Below are positions 16,566 through 24,771 of a stretch of 64,000 nucleotides of DNA, in pieces. The stretch is from assembly GCA_046328715.1 (NCBI GenBank), contig JAXLWB010000001.1:408089-472088 (forward strand), in the 5' to 3' direction. Made by a program: the position numbers and the translations under genes. The notes below the pieces were generated by a model. It was given only the letters and a program-made list of their open reading frames with translations, did no database searches and was not told the origin of the DNA. Within the stretch, counting starts at the first letter, position 1; every line of letters begins with the position of its first letter. This stretch comes from JAXLWB01 sp046328715. GTDB taxonomy: Bacteria; Chloroflexota; Anaerolineae; Caldilineales; Caldilineaceae.

Positions 16566-17048
16566 CTAGAATGGACGGAACGCTTTGCGCGCGGCATTTT
16601 GCGCAGTGGCGTTCCTGAACGGCGAACGCCTGGGCTGTGGAATGTCGTTTGTCAGTGCTGTGGCACAACGGGAATTCTGGATTTCTTTCTCAGCCTTTGG
16701 TTGGTCACGGATCGCTCTGAATACCTGACCTTTGCCCAGCAGGTGGCGGATCAGACACTCAGTCGTACTAGCACTCAAGATGGCAACGGCTATCGCTGGT
16801 ATCAGGCGTGGACGCGCGTCCAGCCAGGCTAATCAGCGCCGAAACTGGCTACATGATCGGTGCGGCAGGCGAAGGCAGTGCCTTTTTGCACCTGTATCTG
16901 GCCGAACAAGGGCGTTACGCGGCCATTCTGTTTCCCGATAATCCCTTTCCCGACAAGGCTCTGTAAGCTTACTTGTCCAGAATCAGAAAAATGATTATTG
17001 CTGTGATAACGATCTATCAACAACTTTTCAACTCAGGGCAACGTGTTC

Positions 17049-17417
17049 ATGATTTATCAATTGCGTATTTACGAGATCTTTGAGCATAATAAAAGTGCGT
17101 TCCATGCACGCTTTCGTGACCATGCAATACGGATTATGCGGCAGTATGGCTTTACCTTCGTGAATTTGTGGAAACTTGAAAACCGAGCGAAGCGGGCTGT
17201 ATCTTCTGGCCTGGCCTGATGAGGCGACGCTTGATAGGGCATGGGCTGAATTCCGTGCCGATGCCGAATGGGGCGAAATCAAGCGCGCATTACAAGCTTA
17301 CGCATGGCAACAGTGGGCGCAATTGAAGATCGCATCCTGCATCTGGCTATTACACCGGCACAATTGTTGCTGCGGCAGCAAAAGAAAAGCAAGAGTGAAT
17401 TCACGCATCACCGATGA
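17049..17417 (+). pseudogene. NIPSNAP-family gene, frameshifted
   Basis: An ATG at 17049 begins M-I-Y-Q-L-R-I-Y-E, the typical NIPSNAP start, followed by H-A-R-F-R-D-H. The frame breaks near 17185, and the next frame carries Y-L-L-A-W-P-D-E-A, R-A-W-A-E-F-R-A-D-A-E-W, the family core. A second shift near 17310 is needed to reach I-E-D-R-I-L-H-L, the usual C-terminal segment. Two frameshifts in 110 codons indicate a decaying gene. NIPSNAP proteins are small ferredoxin-like-fold proteins of uncertain function. Confidence 0.75.
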
Positions 17418-17601
17418 TTCGTTAACGCCCAAAGTTATTGGTCTGTTAAGAATTCAGAAGGTTGACATGGATTGATTTCCATCAGTCAGATACCCCTAGG
17501 TGACGGTTTGGTAAATCCGGCCAAGCAAGTCGGCAAAATTGCCAAAGCCGCCGAGATCCCGTACCTTATCACAAGCTTCATTTTTGAGCAAGCAAAAATG
17601 C

Positions 17602-18258
17602 ATGCCAATGCTTCACCCAGGTAAAATTACTATCGCCACTTACGCCGCCTTTGCACCTGTCTGCGCAAGCGATGAACAGGGCGTGCATGGCCGCGATGTA
17701 GACTTTCTGCGAGCCTTTGCCCAACAGCAAGGTTTGACCATTGAATTTCGTGTTTTTCTATTTGATCGCATTTGGGAACGGCCAGGGCGTGGAGAAGTTG
17801 ATATCGCAGCCGCCGGAATTGCACCTTTATGCGAACGTCAATGCCCTGGTGTAGTCTGGAGCGAATCCTATTTTACGGTTGAGCGTTCGTTGCTGATCCG
17901 TGCCACTGATCAGATTCGATTTAAGACGATCCATGATTTTGCAGGCTATACGATCGCTGTCACACGGGGTTCAACTGCTGATATTGATACACAACAGCGT
18001 AAGCCAGCGACAGCGCATCTTGTCTACTATGACAAACAGGAGCGAGCCGTTGCTGAATTGTTGTCGGGCAAGATCGACGCCTTTGGCACTGGGGACGTTT
18101 GCAGTCACTATCTGGTTGACCAGCATCCCAAACAATTAGCTGTGGCTGATGTTCATCCAATGGCCGAGCCGGAACAGTTTGCCTTTGCCGTACGGGCCGA
18201 GAGTGACTTGCTGCCCGCGCTTAATGCCTTTATTCGGGAAAACCGTTTACGCTACTAA
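17602..18258 (+). CDS. Solute-binding protein family 3-like, no signal peptide
   Basis: This 218-aa protein has the amino-acid-type periplasmic binding fold. G-K-I-T-I-A-T-Y near its start, G-R-D-V-D-F-L-R-A-F-A near residue 30, F-D-R-I-W-E-R-P-G-R-G-E-V-D-I-A-A-A near residue 54 and the hinge G-Y-T-I-A-V-T-R-G-S-T-A near residue 115 are all family traits. No signal peptide is present from the ATG chosen, and in-frame upstream codons do not supply one. It may act inside the cell as a sensor, be a cyclohexadienyl-dehydratase-like enzyme, or have lost its signal in the decayed neighbourhood. The ribosome binding site is weak. A MITE copy abuts its stop. Confidence 0.65.
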   Translation: MPMLHPGKITIATYAAFAPVCASDEQGVHGRDVDFLRAFAQQQGLTIEFRVFLFDRIWERPGRGEVDIAAAGIAPLCERQCPGVVWSESYFTVERSLLIRATDQIRFKTIHDFAGYTIAVTRGSTADIDTQQRKPATAHLVYYDKQERAVAELLSGKIDAFGTGDVCSHYLVDQHPKQLAVADVHPMAEPEQFAFAVRAESDLLPALNAFIRENRLRY

Positions 18259-18394
18259 TAGACAACGCAAATCAAAGTTGCACAATTTGTAGGGGCATCC
18301 GCTTGCCGGTGCCCGCCTTGTACCGACGCACGGGCAACCGCAAGGGTGTGCCCCTACGTCACGTAATACTCCAATCTCTATCTGCTTTGTCTAT
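18256..18394. repeat. MITE-like repeat, second copy
   Basis: The ends TAATAGACAACGC and GCTTTGTCTATAA and the inner GTAGGGGCA and GCCCCTACG segments match the element at 11685. As there, the left end overlaps the TAA stop of the preceding gene. Confidence 0.7.
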
Positions 18395-18430
18395 AAGCCT
18401 ATGGCAACCACCCAACAGTTTTTCTGATTT

Positions 18431-18490
18431 GTTACCACTTTGTTACCACTGCGTGACCAAGCTTGTTACCACCATTTGTAACACTAAGAT
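18431..18490 (+). promoter_or_regulatory. Promoter D with four-box array (encapsulin operon)
   Basis: GTTACC (18431), GTTACC (18442), GTGACC (18453) and GTTACC (18465) keep the 11-11-12 geometry. Possible -10 boxes are TAACAC at 18479 (14 nt after the last box start) or TAAGAT at 18485. This array lies upstream of leader D and the encapsulin gene and links sulfur storage to the same regulon. Confidence 0.75.
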
Positions 18491-18536
18491 ATCACGCCTT
18501 CTCGTTATCAACTCTTAGGGATTTGGGTAGGTCTGC

Positions 18537-18629
18537 ATGACTGTACTGAATTTGTCTGATATGCGACAGAAATCTTTTGTCGCACTCTCCACCTCATATA
18601 TTCACCTCGGCTGTTGTAGCTGTAGCTAG
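18537..18629 (+). CDS. Cysteine-ended leader peptide D (30 aa)
   Basis: This is a 30-codon ORF with GGGTAGGT as a plausible ribosome binding site. Its sequence is ordinary until the end, which is G-C-C-S-C-S then stop. Clustered Cys codons placed just before the stop, after a regulon promoter and before a sulfur operon, fit a leader peptide role. It shares no sequence with leaders B and C apart from the cysteine cluster. No intrinsic terminator is visible between it and the encapsulin gene, so control may act on translation or via Rho. Confidence 0.55.
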   Translation: MTVLNLSDMRQKSFVALSTSYIHLGCCSCS

Positions 18630-18638
18630 CAGGCCCTT

Positions 18639-18704
18639 ATGTGCTGCTGCACGGTCGTTGTGCCGTGCGCTGATAACCATAAGTCGTCTGCACATCCCAC
18701 TTAA
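18639..18704 (+). other. Second possible Cys-rich mini-ORF (21 codons)
   Basis: ATG followed by three TGC codons opens a 21-codon frame (M-C-C-C-T-V-V-V-P-C) 9 nt after leader D. The C-C-C-T-V start echoes leaders B and C. It overlaps a small hairpin (GCACGG with CCGTGC). The ribosome binding site is poor, so it is reported only as a candidate. Confidence 0.3.
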
Positions 18705-18898
18705 CTTCTGAAACAAGATACGCTAACCCCACACTCAGTAATGTAGATCCAAATGGTTCTACCGGGTGTTATTTGTTGCGCTGATTAACCAGTTCGAGTC
18801 AGCCTATACGCGTCTTCTAGAGTAGAACTGCCCTATCTGGCTGAATTTCTATTACCTTATCACTCAACTACATCAGTATCTAAAGAAGGAATCCTGCA
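18705..18898 (+). other. Untranslated leader of the encapsulin gene
   Basis: About 190 nt without an ORF separate the leader-peptide region from the encapsulin start. I see no strong hairpin with a T-run. AAGAAGGA provides the ribosome binding site for the encapsulin ATG. Confidence 0.4.
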
Positions 18899-19825
18899 AT
18901 GTCGCAAACTATTGAAATTCGTCAAACATTAGCTGAACAGGCTGCGCGCCAATTAGCGAATGCGACTAAAACTCATGCGCAGTGGTCGGGTATTACACCG
19001 CGCTGGCTGGTTGCTTTTTTGCCGTGGACACCAGTAGAGGCTGGCATCTATCGCCTCAACCGGGTAAAAGAACCGAAAGGTAGCACTGCCACCGATGTCG
19101 AATGTAGCCCGAAAAATAACAACGACTTGCCGGAAACCTACATTGACTACGAAGAAGCACCGCGTGAATATTCGCTCAATACGATTACCACCGTGTTGGA
19201 TGTTCAAACCCGTGTCTCTGATCTCTACAGTAAGCCAATCGATCAGATTCAAGAGCAACTCCGTCTGTTGATCGAAAAGGTCAAAGAAAAACAGGAAGGC
19301 GAGTTAATTAACAATTCAAGCTATGGTCTGTTGCATAACATCGCCGATAGTCAAAAGGTTAAAACACGCAAAGGTCGCCCCACACCCGATGATCTGGATG
19401 AATTGATCACCAAGGTATGGAAAGAGCCAGCCTTTTTCCTCGCTCATCCGCGTGCTATTGCTGCCTTTGGTCGTGAATGCACACGGCGTGGCGTACCACC
19501 GCCGACTGTCAATATCTTCGGCTCTCCGTTTTTGACGTGGCGCGGCCTGCCGCTGGTTCCCACAGATAAGCTCTACATCAACGGCAATAAAAGCGATATT
19601 CTGTTGTTGCGCACTGGTGAGAAGAAACAGGGAGTGGTCGGCCTCTTCCAACCTGGCATCCCCGGTGAAGTAGCACCGAGTCTCTCTGTACGCTTTATGG
19701 GGATTGATCGCAAAGCCATTGCCTCCTATCTCATTTCGCTCTATTGCTCGGCAGCCGTGTTGACCGAGGATGCAATCGCCGTTCTGCAAGATGTTGAGGT
19801 CGATCGCTACTATGACTACACCTAA
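18899..19825 (+). CDS. Family 2A encapsulin shell protein (SrpI-like)
   Basis: This 308-aa HK97-fold shell protein of encapsulin Family 2A, the group of cyanobacterial SrpI, self-assembles into a protein cage. Recognisable features are the N-terminal arm with W-S-G-I-T-P-R-W-L near residues 28-36, the segment Y-I-D-Y-E-E-A-P-R-E-Y-S-L near residue 80, T-V-L-D-V-Q-T-R-V-S-D-L near residue 97 and N-N-S-S-Y-G-L-L-H near residue 138. The C-terminal region has G-I-P-G-E-V-A-P-S-L-S-V-R-F-M-G-I. Length matches the family. No cyclic-nucleotide-binding insertion is present, which argues for 2A rather than 2B. The next gene, overlapping by 14 nt, is the cysteine desulfurase cargo. Family 2A cages store elemental sulfur in other bacteria. 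Confidence 0.93.
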   Translation: MSQTIEIRQTLAEQAARQLANATKTHAQWSGITPRWLVAFLPWTPVEAGIYRLNRVKEPKGSTATDVECSPKNNNDLPETYIDYEEAPREYSLNTITTVLDVQTRVSDLYSKPIDQIQEQLRLLIEKVKEKQEGELINNSSYGLLHNIADSQKVKTRKGRPTPDDLDELITKVWKEPAFFLAHPRAIAAFGRECTRRGVPPPTVNIFGSPFLTWRGLPLVPTDKLYINGNKSDILLLRTGEKKQGVVGLFQPGIPGEVAPSLSVRFMGIDRKAIASYLISLYCSAAVLTEDAIAVLQDVEVDRYYDYT

Positions 19826-21707
19826 TCTTGTCTCGTCGGCTAGTTCTATTCCCAACTTTGGCCAGCCAGAAGCACCGGTGACAGCCAATTCGTCTCTAGC
19901 AGATGTAGCCGAAACCGTTGCAGACCAGGCGACTGGCATTCCAAATCCGGCATTGATTGCTGAACTTGCCAATCGTTTTTTTGCTGCGCTGCCGGGTCAG
20001 GCAAGTGTGCCGACGCCCACACCACCGGCTCCGCCTGTACTCTCGCCAGCGCCGCCCATCCAATCAGGAGCATTGGCTGCATCGGTGCCGGCGACGCCTA
20101 CGTTTACACCAAATTCATTGACGCTACCATCTGCTGCACTGCCGCCGAACCCGCCGACTACGCCAACAGGGGCACCTATGGCAGGAGTCGGCCAGGCTGC
20201 GCCACTACCAGCGCTGCCGCTATCTCCGGCCAATGTAGCGGACCTGAGTGGCGTTTCTACCGCCTTTGGTGGGGTGATGGCACTGGTGCAATCCGTGCCG
20301 ATCACACCCGCCACACCTACAGTTGCATCCGCGCATCAAGCAGCAGGCAACCTCTACTTTGTCGAGGATAAGTTCGGAGTTAACAAGGCTGTCGCTGCTC
20401 CATTTCACTTTGAGACGCTGCTCTTTCCACCAGAATCAGTCTCCTATAACCCTGGTCAGATCCCCGACCTGCACTTTGCACCCCAGCCGTTTGACCCAAA
20501 TGCCATCCGGCGCGATTTCCCTATTTTGCAAGAGCAAGTGCATGGCAAGCGGTTAGTCTGGCTTGACAATGCCGCAACCACACAAAAACCGCGGGCGGTC
20601 ATTGAGCGCTTGAAATATTACTACGAACACGAAAACTCGAATGTCCACCGCGCCGCTCATACGCTGGCTGCCCGCGCAACGGATGCCTATGAAAGCGCCC
20701 GTCAAAAAGTGAGCCGTTTTCTCAATGCTGCATCGCCGCAGGAGATCATTTTTGTGCGCGGTACCACAGAGGCTATCAATCTGATTGCCCAGAGTTGGGG
20801 ACGGCAGAACATCGGACAAGGCGATGAAATCGTCATCACTTGGTTGGAGCACCATGCCAACATCGTGCCCTGGCAGCAATTGGTCGCTGAAAAAGGCGCA
20901 TGCCTGCGTGTAGTCCCGGTCGATGAGAGCGGCCAAGTGATCTTGTCCGAATATGAAAAGCTATTGGGGCCACGGACCAAACTGGTGGCAATGACCCAAG
21001 TCTCTAACGCCTTGGGTACGATTACACCGACGGCGGCAATGATCGCTGCGGCTCATCGCCACGGAGCCTGTACCTTGGTCGATGGTGCACAGGCGATATC
21101 GCATATGCGCCAGGATGTACAGGCGCTTGATACTGATTTTTATGTTTTCTCTGGCCACAAGATTTTCGGGCCTACTGGCATCGGGGCGGTTTACGGCAAA
21201 AAGGCACTGCTTGAACAGACACAGCCGTGGCAAGGTGGCGGAAATATGATCGCTGATGTCACCTTTGAGCGGACGCTCTACCAACCGCCACCAACACGTT
21301 TTGAGGCAGGCACTGGCAACATTGCCGATGCAGTCGGCTTGGGCGCGGCGCTAGATTATGTCTCGTCGCTTGGTATGGAGGCGATCAGTCACTATGAGCA
21401 TGAACTATTGCACTATGCTACCGGCAAGCTGCGTACTGTGCCCGGCCTGAAAATTATCGGGAATGCACAAGCGAAGGCAGGCGTGCTCTCGTTTGTCATC
21501 GCTGGATTGCGAACCGAAGAGATCGGCTCTGCGCTGGACAAGGAAGGCATTGCAGTACGCTCTGGGCATCACTGTGCCCAACCTATCCTGCGTCGGTTTG
21601 GAGTCGAAAGTACGGTGCGGGCCTCGCTGGCCCCCTACAACACTTGTGAAGATATTGATGCCTTGGTTGCAGCGTTGCTCAAGTTGCAGCGCACACATGG
21701 GCGCTAA
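19812..21707 (+). CDS. Cysteine desulfurase, encapsulin cargo with N-terminal targeting domain
   Basis: This is a 631-aa SufS-type cysteine desulfurase. Residues from about 227 form the PLP enzyme, beginning F-D-P-N-A-I-R-R-D-F-P-I-L. The PLP lysine is K450 in S-G-H-K-I-F-G and the persulfide cysteine is C588 in S-G-H-H-C-A-Q-P. Residues 1-226 are a disordered Pro/Ala/Thr-rich extension with a conserved-looking end (N-L-Y-F-V-E-D-K-F near 178), the kind of domain that loads this enzyme into Family 2A encapsulins. The start ATG overlaps the shell gene by 14 nt, so the two are translationally coupled. It releases sulfur from cysteine inside the cage. A normal SufS is about 410 aa, so the extension is the key deviation. 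Confidence 0.93.
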   Translation: MTTPNLVSSASSIPNFGQPEAPVTANSSLADVAETVADQATGIPNPALIAELANRFFAALPGQASVPTPTPPAPPVLSPAPPIQSGALAASVPATPTFTPNSLTLPSAALPPNPPTTPTGAPMAGVGQAAPLPALPLSPANVADLSGVSTAFGGVMALVQSVPITPATPTVASAHQAAGNLYFVEDKFGVNKAVAAPFHFETLLFPPESVSYNPGQIPDLHFAPQPFDPNAIRRDFPILQEQVHGKRLVWLDNAATTQKPRAVIERLKYYYEHENSNVHRAAHTLAARATDAYESARQKVSRFLNAASPQEIIFVRGTTEAINLIAQSWGRQNIGQGDEIVITWLEHHANIVPWQQLVAEKGACLRVVPVDESGQVILSEYEKLLGPRTKLVAMTQVSNALGTITPTAAMIAAAHRHGACTLVDGAQAISHMRQDVQALDTDFYVFSGHKIFGPTGIGAVYGKKALLEQTQPWQGGGNMIADVTFERTLYQPPPTRFEAGTGNIADAVGLGAALDYVSSLGMEAISHYEHELLHYATGKLRTVPGLKIIGNAQAKAGVLSFVIAGLRTEEIGSALDKEGIAVRSGHHCAQPILRRFGVESTVRASLAPYNTCEDIDALVAALLKLQRTHGR

Positions 21708-21777
21708 ATTATTCCTCTCTGGCAGTTTCGACTAGAAAACAGGTCGAACTACCAATAGACTCAGAAAGGAGCTTCAA

Positions 21778-22716
21778 ATGGCACGAATTGCAAACAATAT
21801 TGCGGAACTGATCGGCAACACCCCACTCGTTCAACTGAATCGAGTCAGTGATGGGGCGGTGGCCAAGATTGTGGCCAAGCTCGAATTCTTTAACCCAGCC
21901 TCCAGTGTCAAAGATCGCATTGGCGTCAGCATGATCGAGGCTGCAGAACAGGCTGGCAAAATTGGCCCCGATACGATCATCCTCGAACCGACCAGCGGCA
22001 ACACTGGGATTGCCCTCGCCTTTGTCTGTGCGGCGAAAGGCTATCGCTGCACCCTGGTGATGCCCGAGACGATGAGTTTGGAACGACGCATTTTGTTGCG
22101 TGCCTATGGGGCGGAGTTGATTCTCACCCCTGGCCCACAAGGCATGAAAGGCGCAATCGCCAAAGCCGAAGAACTGGCCGCCAGTGATAGCCGCTATTTT
22201 ATCCCGCAGCAGTTCCAAAACCCTGCCAATCCAGCCATTCACCGCCGCACAACCGCCGAAGAGATCTGGAACGATACCGACGGCCAGGTCGATATCCTGA
22301 TCTCTGGCGTCGGCACTGGTGGCACGATCACCGGGGTCAGCGAGGTGATCAAAGCGCGCAAGCCAAGTTTCAAAGCCATTGCCGTGGAACCAGCAGATTC
22401 ACCAGTGCTCTCTGGCGGAGCACCAGGTCCACACAAGATTCAGGGCATCGGGGCCGGTTTTGTGCCAGATGTACTAAACACGGGCATCGTTGATGAAATC
22501 ATCAAGGTCAAAAACGAAGAAGCCTTTGCTGCGGCGCGGCGTGTGGGCCAGCAAGAAGGTATTTTGGTCGGTATTTCCTCGGGTGCAGCGATTCATGCGG
22601 CTTTGCAGGTTGCCCACCGCCCAGAAAACGCCGGCAAACTGATCGTGGTGATTATTCCCTCCAACGGGGAACGTTATTTGAGTACAGCGTTGTATGCCGA
22701 TCTGCGGGATGCTTAA
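21778..22716 (+). CDS. cysK: O-acetylserine sulfhydrylase (cysteine synthase)
   Basis: This 312-aa fold-type II PLP enzyme makes cysteine from O-acetylserine and sulfide. I-A-E-L-I-G-N-T-P-L-V near residues 8-18, the PLP lysine K45 in N-P-A-S-S-V-K-D-R, T-S-G-N-T-G near residue 76 and the phosphate-binding G-T-G-G-T near 180 are present. AGAAAGGAG lies before the ATG. It sits 70 nt after the encapsulin cargo gene and before serine acetyltransferase, so the operon makes cysteine next to the enzyme that stores its sulfur. The C-terminus ends D-L-R-D-A, without the terminal isoleucine that binds CysE in enterobacteria. Confidence 0.95.
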   Translation: MARIANNIAELIGNTPLVQLNRVSDGAVAKIVAKLEFFNPASSVKDRIGVSMIEAAEQAGKIGPDTIILEPTSGNTGIALAFVCAAKGYRCTLVMPETMSLERRILLRAYGAELILTPGPQGMKGAIAKAEELAASDSRYFIPQQFQNPANPAIHRRTTAEEIWNDTDGQVDILISGVGTGGTITGVSEVIKARKPSFKAIAVEPADSPVLSGGAPGPHKIQGIGAGFVPDVLNTGIVDEIIKVKNEEAFAAARRVGQQEGILVGISSGAAIHAALQVAHRPENAGKLIVVIIPSNGERYLSTALYADLRDA

Positions 22717-22783
22717 AAGTGGTCTGCTGTGCCGGGTTCCAATTGAATGCGGCGTAGCAGGTAAGTCGGTTGTGGCAAGGAGT

Positions 22784-23515
22784 ATGAGCATGTTTACCAC
22801 TTTTCGACGAGATATTGAACTGTTCTTCAAAAACGATCCGGCTGCCGGTAGCACGTTGGAAGTATTGCTCTGTTACCCGAGGTTACATGCTCTGTGGTTT
22901 TATCGGTTAGCCCATTGGCTGTGGCAGTGCCGTTGGCGAGTATTAGGCCGTTTTGTCTCCCATATGGGGCGATGTATGACGGGTATTGAAATTCATCCTG
23001 GTGCCCAGATCGGGCCTGGCTTGGTGATTGATCATGGCATGGCAGTGGTGATTGGCGAAACGGCTGAAATTGGGGCGAACGTGTTGCTCTATCACAACGT
23101 CACACTGGGTGGGGTCGAACTAATTAAAGGCAAACGCCACCCGACGCTCGAAGATCATGTCGTGGTTGGTGCGGGTGCCCAGATCCTGGGACCGATTCGG
23201 ATTGGTTCACATAGCCGAATCGGTGCCAATGCCGTGGTAACGAAAGATGTGCCACCCCATTCGGTAGTTGTAGGTGTGCCGGGGCGTATACGTCCTCGAC
23301 ACGCAATTATGGCAACAGAGGCTACAGCCATCTCGACCTATATAAATGGCCATAGCGAACTAACCCCTGGTCCTGCTACGCCGACAGATGTTACCTCAGA
23401 ACTGTTGCGAACGCTGCAGGGACGCCTAGTTGTGTTGGAAAAAGAACTTGCGTCGCTGCGCACTGAACAGTGGGACGAGGCTGTCGAGCAAGGTTATGAA
23501 GGCGCTTATATCTAG
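22784..23515 (+). CDS. cysE: Serine O-acetyltransferase
   Basis: This 243-aa left-handed beta-helix acetyltransferase makes O-acetylserine from serine and acetyl-CoA. The N-terminal helical domain is short, then G-I-E-I-H-P-G-A-Q-I-G near residue 65 opens the hexapeptide repeats, with D-H-G-M-A-V-V-I-G-E-T-A near 80 and G-K-R-H-P-T-L near 111. The chosen ATG follows AAGGAG; an earlier in-frame start would overlap cysK. A C-terminal helix of about 50 residues (E-L-L-R-T-L-Q-G-R-L-V-V-L-E-K-E-L) is coiled-coil-like. It supplies the substrate of the preceding CysK. Confidence 0.94.
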   Translation: MSMFTTFRRDIELFFKNDPAAGSTLEVLLCYPRLHALWFYRLAHWLWQCRWRVLGRFVSHMGRCMTGIEIHPGAQIGPGLVIDHGMAVVIGETAEIGANVLLYHNVTLGGVELIKGKRHPTLEDHVVVGAGAQILGPIRIGSHSRIGANAVVTKDVPPHSVVVGVPGRIRPRHAIMATEATAISTYINGHSELTPGPATPTDVTSELLRTLQGRLVVLEKELASLRTEQWDEAVEQGYEGAYI

Positions 23516-23599
23516 ACTGTGATTGATTGGAAAGCGATGGTAGTAGCGGTATCAAAGCTGTCGCTTTTCAACAGATTTCTCTTTAAAAGGCAAACAGGC

Positions 23600-24751
23600 A
23601 TGGATGAAACGATACAAGCAGGCTTTGCCACCCGAGCCATTCACGCTGGGCAAGCCCCCGACCCTTTGACGGGCGCTGTTGCAGTGCCAATCTATCAGAC
23701 TTCGACTTTTGCACTCTCTGGCGTGGAGAGTGACCAGCCCTACGATTATTCACGTACGGGTAACCCAACCCGCAGCGCCTTAGAAACCGCGCTAGCTGCA
23801 TTGGAGGAAGCACCCCACGCTCTGGCCTTTGCTTCAGGATTGGCGGCAGAAAGTGCGGTCTTGCTGGCACTTGATGCAGGTGACCACATTGTGGTTGGCG
23901 ACAACATCTACGGTGGCACCTATCGGCTGTTTACGCGTGTCTTTAACCGTCATGGCCTCACCTTCGACTTTGTCGATACCAGCAATCTTCAGCAGGTCGA
24001 GGCGGCGATTCGCCCCCAAACCAAACTGATCTGGCTTGAATCACCGACCAATCCATTGCTCAAACTGGCAGACCTAGCTGCGATTGCGCAGATTGCCAAG
24101 GCACATGAGGTTGTGACGGTGGTCGATAATACCTTTGCGTCGCCGTACTTTCAGCGTCCGCTCGATTTGGGTATCGACATTTCGGTCTACAGCACCACCA
24201 AGTATCATGCAGGCCATAGTGATGTGATCAGTGGTGCAATCGTAACCAAGCGTACGGATCTCTTCAAACGATTACGCTTTCTGCAAAACGCAGTGGGCGG
24301 CGTGCCAGGACCCTTTGATTCTTGGCTGGTATTGCGCGGCATCAAAACGTTGGCCTTGCGCATGCGTGCCCATGCGGCCAATGCGCTAGCCATTGCCCAA
24401 TTCCTGGAAGATCATCCGGCTATTGCAGAAGTCAATTATCCGGGACTTGTCTCTCATCCACATCATGAACTGGCCAAACGGCAGATGCATGGCTTTGGTG
24501 GGATGGTTTCATTCACCTTGAAGGGCGGAGAAGAGGCGGCGCGCAAATTGGTCACCCGCCCGAAACTGTTCACTTTTGCCGTTAGCCTGGGCGGTGTTGA
24601 AAGTTTGATTGAACTGCCATCAACCATGTCTCATGCTGGATCGCGTAATTCTGCCCATGCTGCCCCGGCGAACTTGGTTCGGCTCTCCGTAGGTGTGGAA
24701 GACATTGAAGATCTGATTGCGGATTTGCAGCAAGCACTGGGTAACTTGTAG
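23600..24751 (+). CDS. Cystathionine gamma-synthase/lyase-family PLP enzyme
   Basis: This 383-aa Cys/Met-metabolism PLP enzyme has G-F-A-T-R-A-I-H-A-G-Q near residues 7-17, Y-D-Y-S-R-T-G-N-P-T near residue 46, the W-L-E-S-P-T-N-P motif, and the PLP lysine in Y-S-T-T-K-Y-H-A-G-H-S-D near residue 200. The C-terminus S-L-G-G-V-E-S-L-I-E-L-P is typical. The ATG at 23600 is chosen by alignment with the family; the frame is open back to 23519. It could make cystathionine from cysteine or cleave cystathionine to cysteine. In an operon for cysteine supply, reverse transsulfuration is at least as likely as methionine synthesis. Motifs alone do not separate the two. Confidence 0.9.
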   Translation: MDETIQAGFATRAIHAGQAPDPLTGAVAVPIYQTSTFALSGVESDQPYDYSRTGNPTRSALETALAALEEAPHALAFASGLAAESAVLLALDAGDHIVVGDNIYGGTYRLFTRVFNRHGLTFDFVDTSNLQQVEAAIRPQTKLIWLESPTNPLLKLADLAAIAQIAKAHEVVTVVDNTFASPYFQRPLDLGIDISVYSTTKYHAGHSDVISGAIVTKRTDLFKRLRFLQNAVGGVPGPFDSWLVLRGIKTLALRMRAHAANALAIAQFLEDHPAIAEVNYPGLVSHPHHELAKRQMHGFGGMVSFTLKGGEEAARKLVTRPKLFTFAVSLGGVESLIELPSTMSHAGSRNSAHAAPANLVRLSVGVEDIEDLIADLQQALGNL

Positions 24752-24771
24752 GACGTTCAGAAAGGGTATCT

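Larger units (their letters stand above)
14744..16966 (+). pseudogene. LanC-like (lanthionine synthetase C-like) gene, broken
   Basis: The N-terminal 284 codons (14744-15598, AAGGGGAAGG before the ATG) read as a LanC-like alpha-toroid with G-N-A-G-I and G-L-A-G-T-A repeats. The frame then shifts near 15590, and the continuing frame carries G-Y-C-H-G-P-V-G-T-A-R, a zinc-site motif of the family. An IS5-type element (15707-16565) interrupts it. Removing the IS and one CTAG copy rejoins the frame exactly into W-N-V-V-C-Q-C-C-G-T-T-G, the second zinc-site region. A further frameshift near 16825 precedes the tail to 16966. At least three lesions are present, so it is not functional. No lantibiotic precursor is visible nearby. 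Confidence 0.85.
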
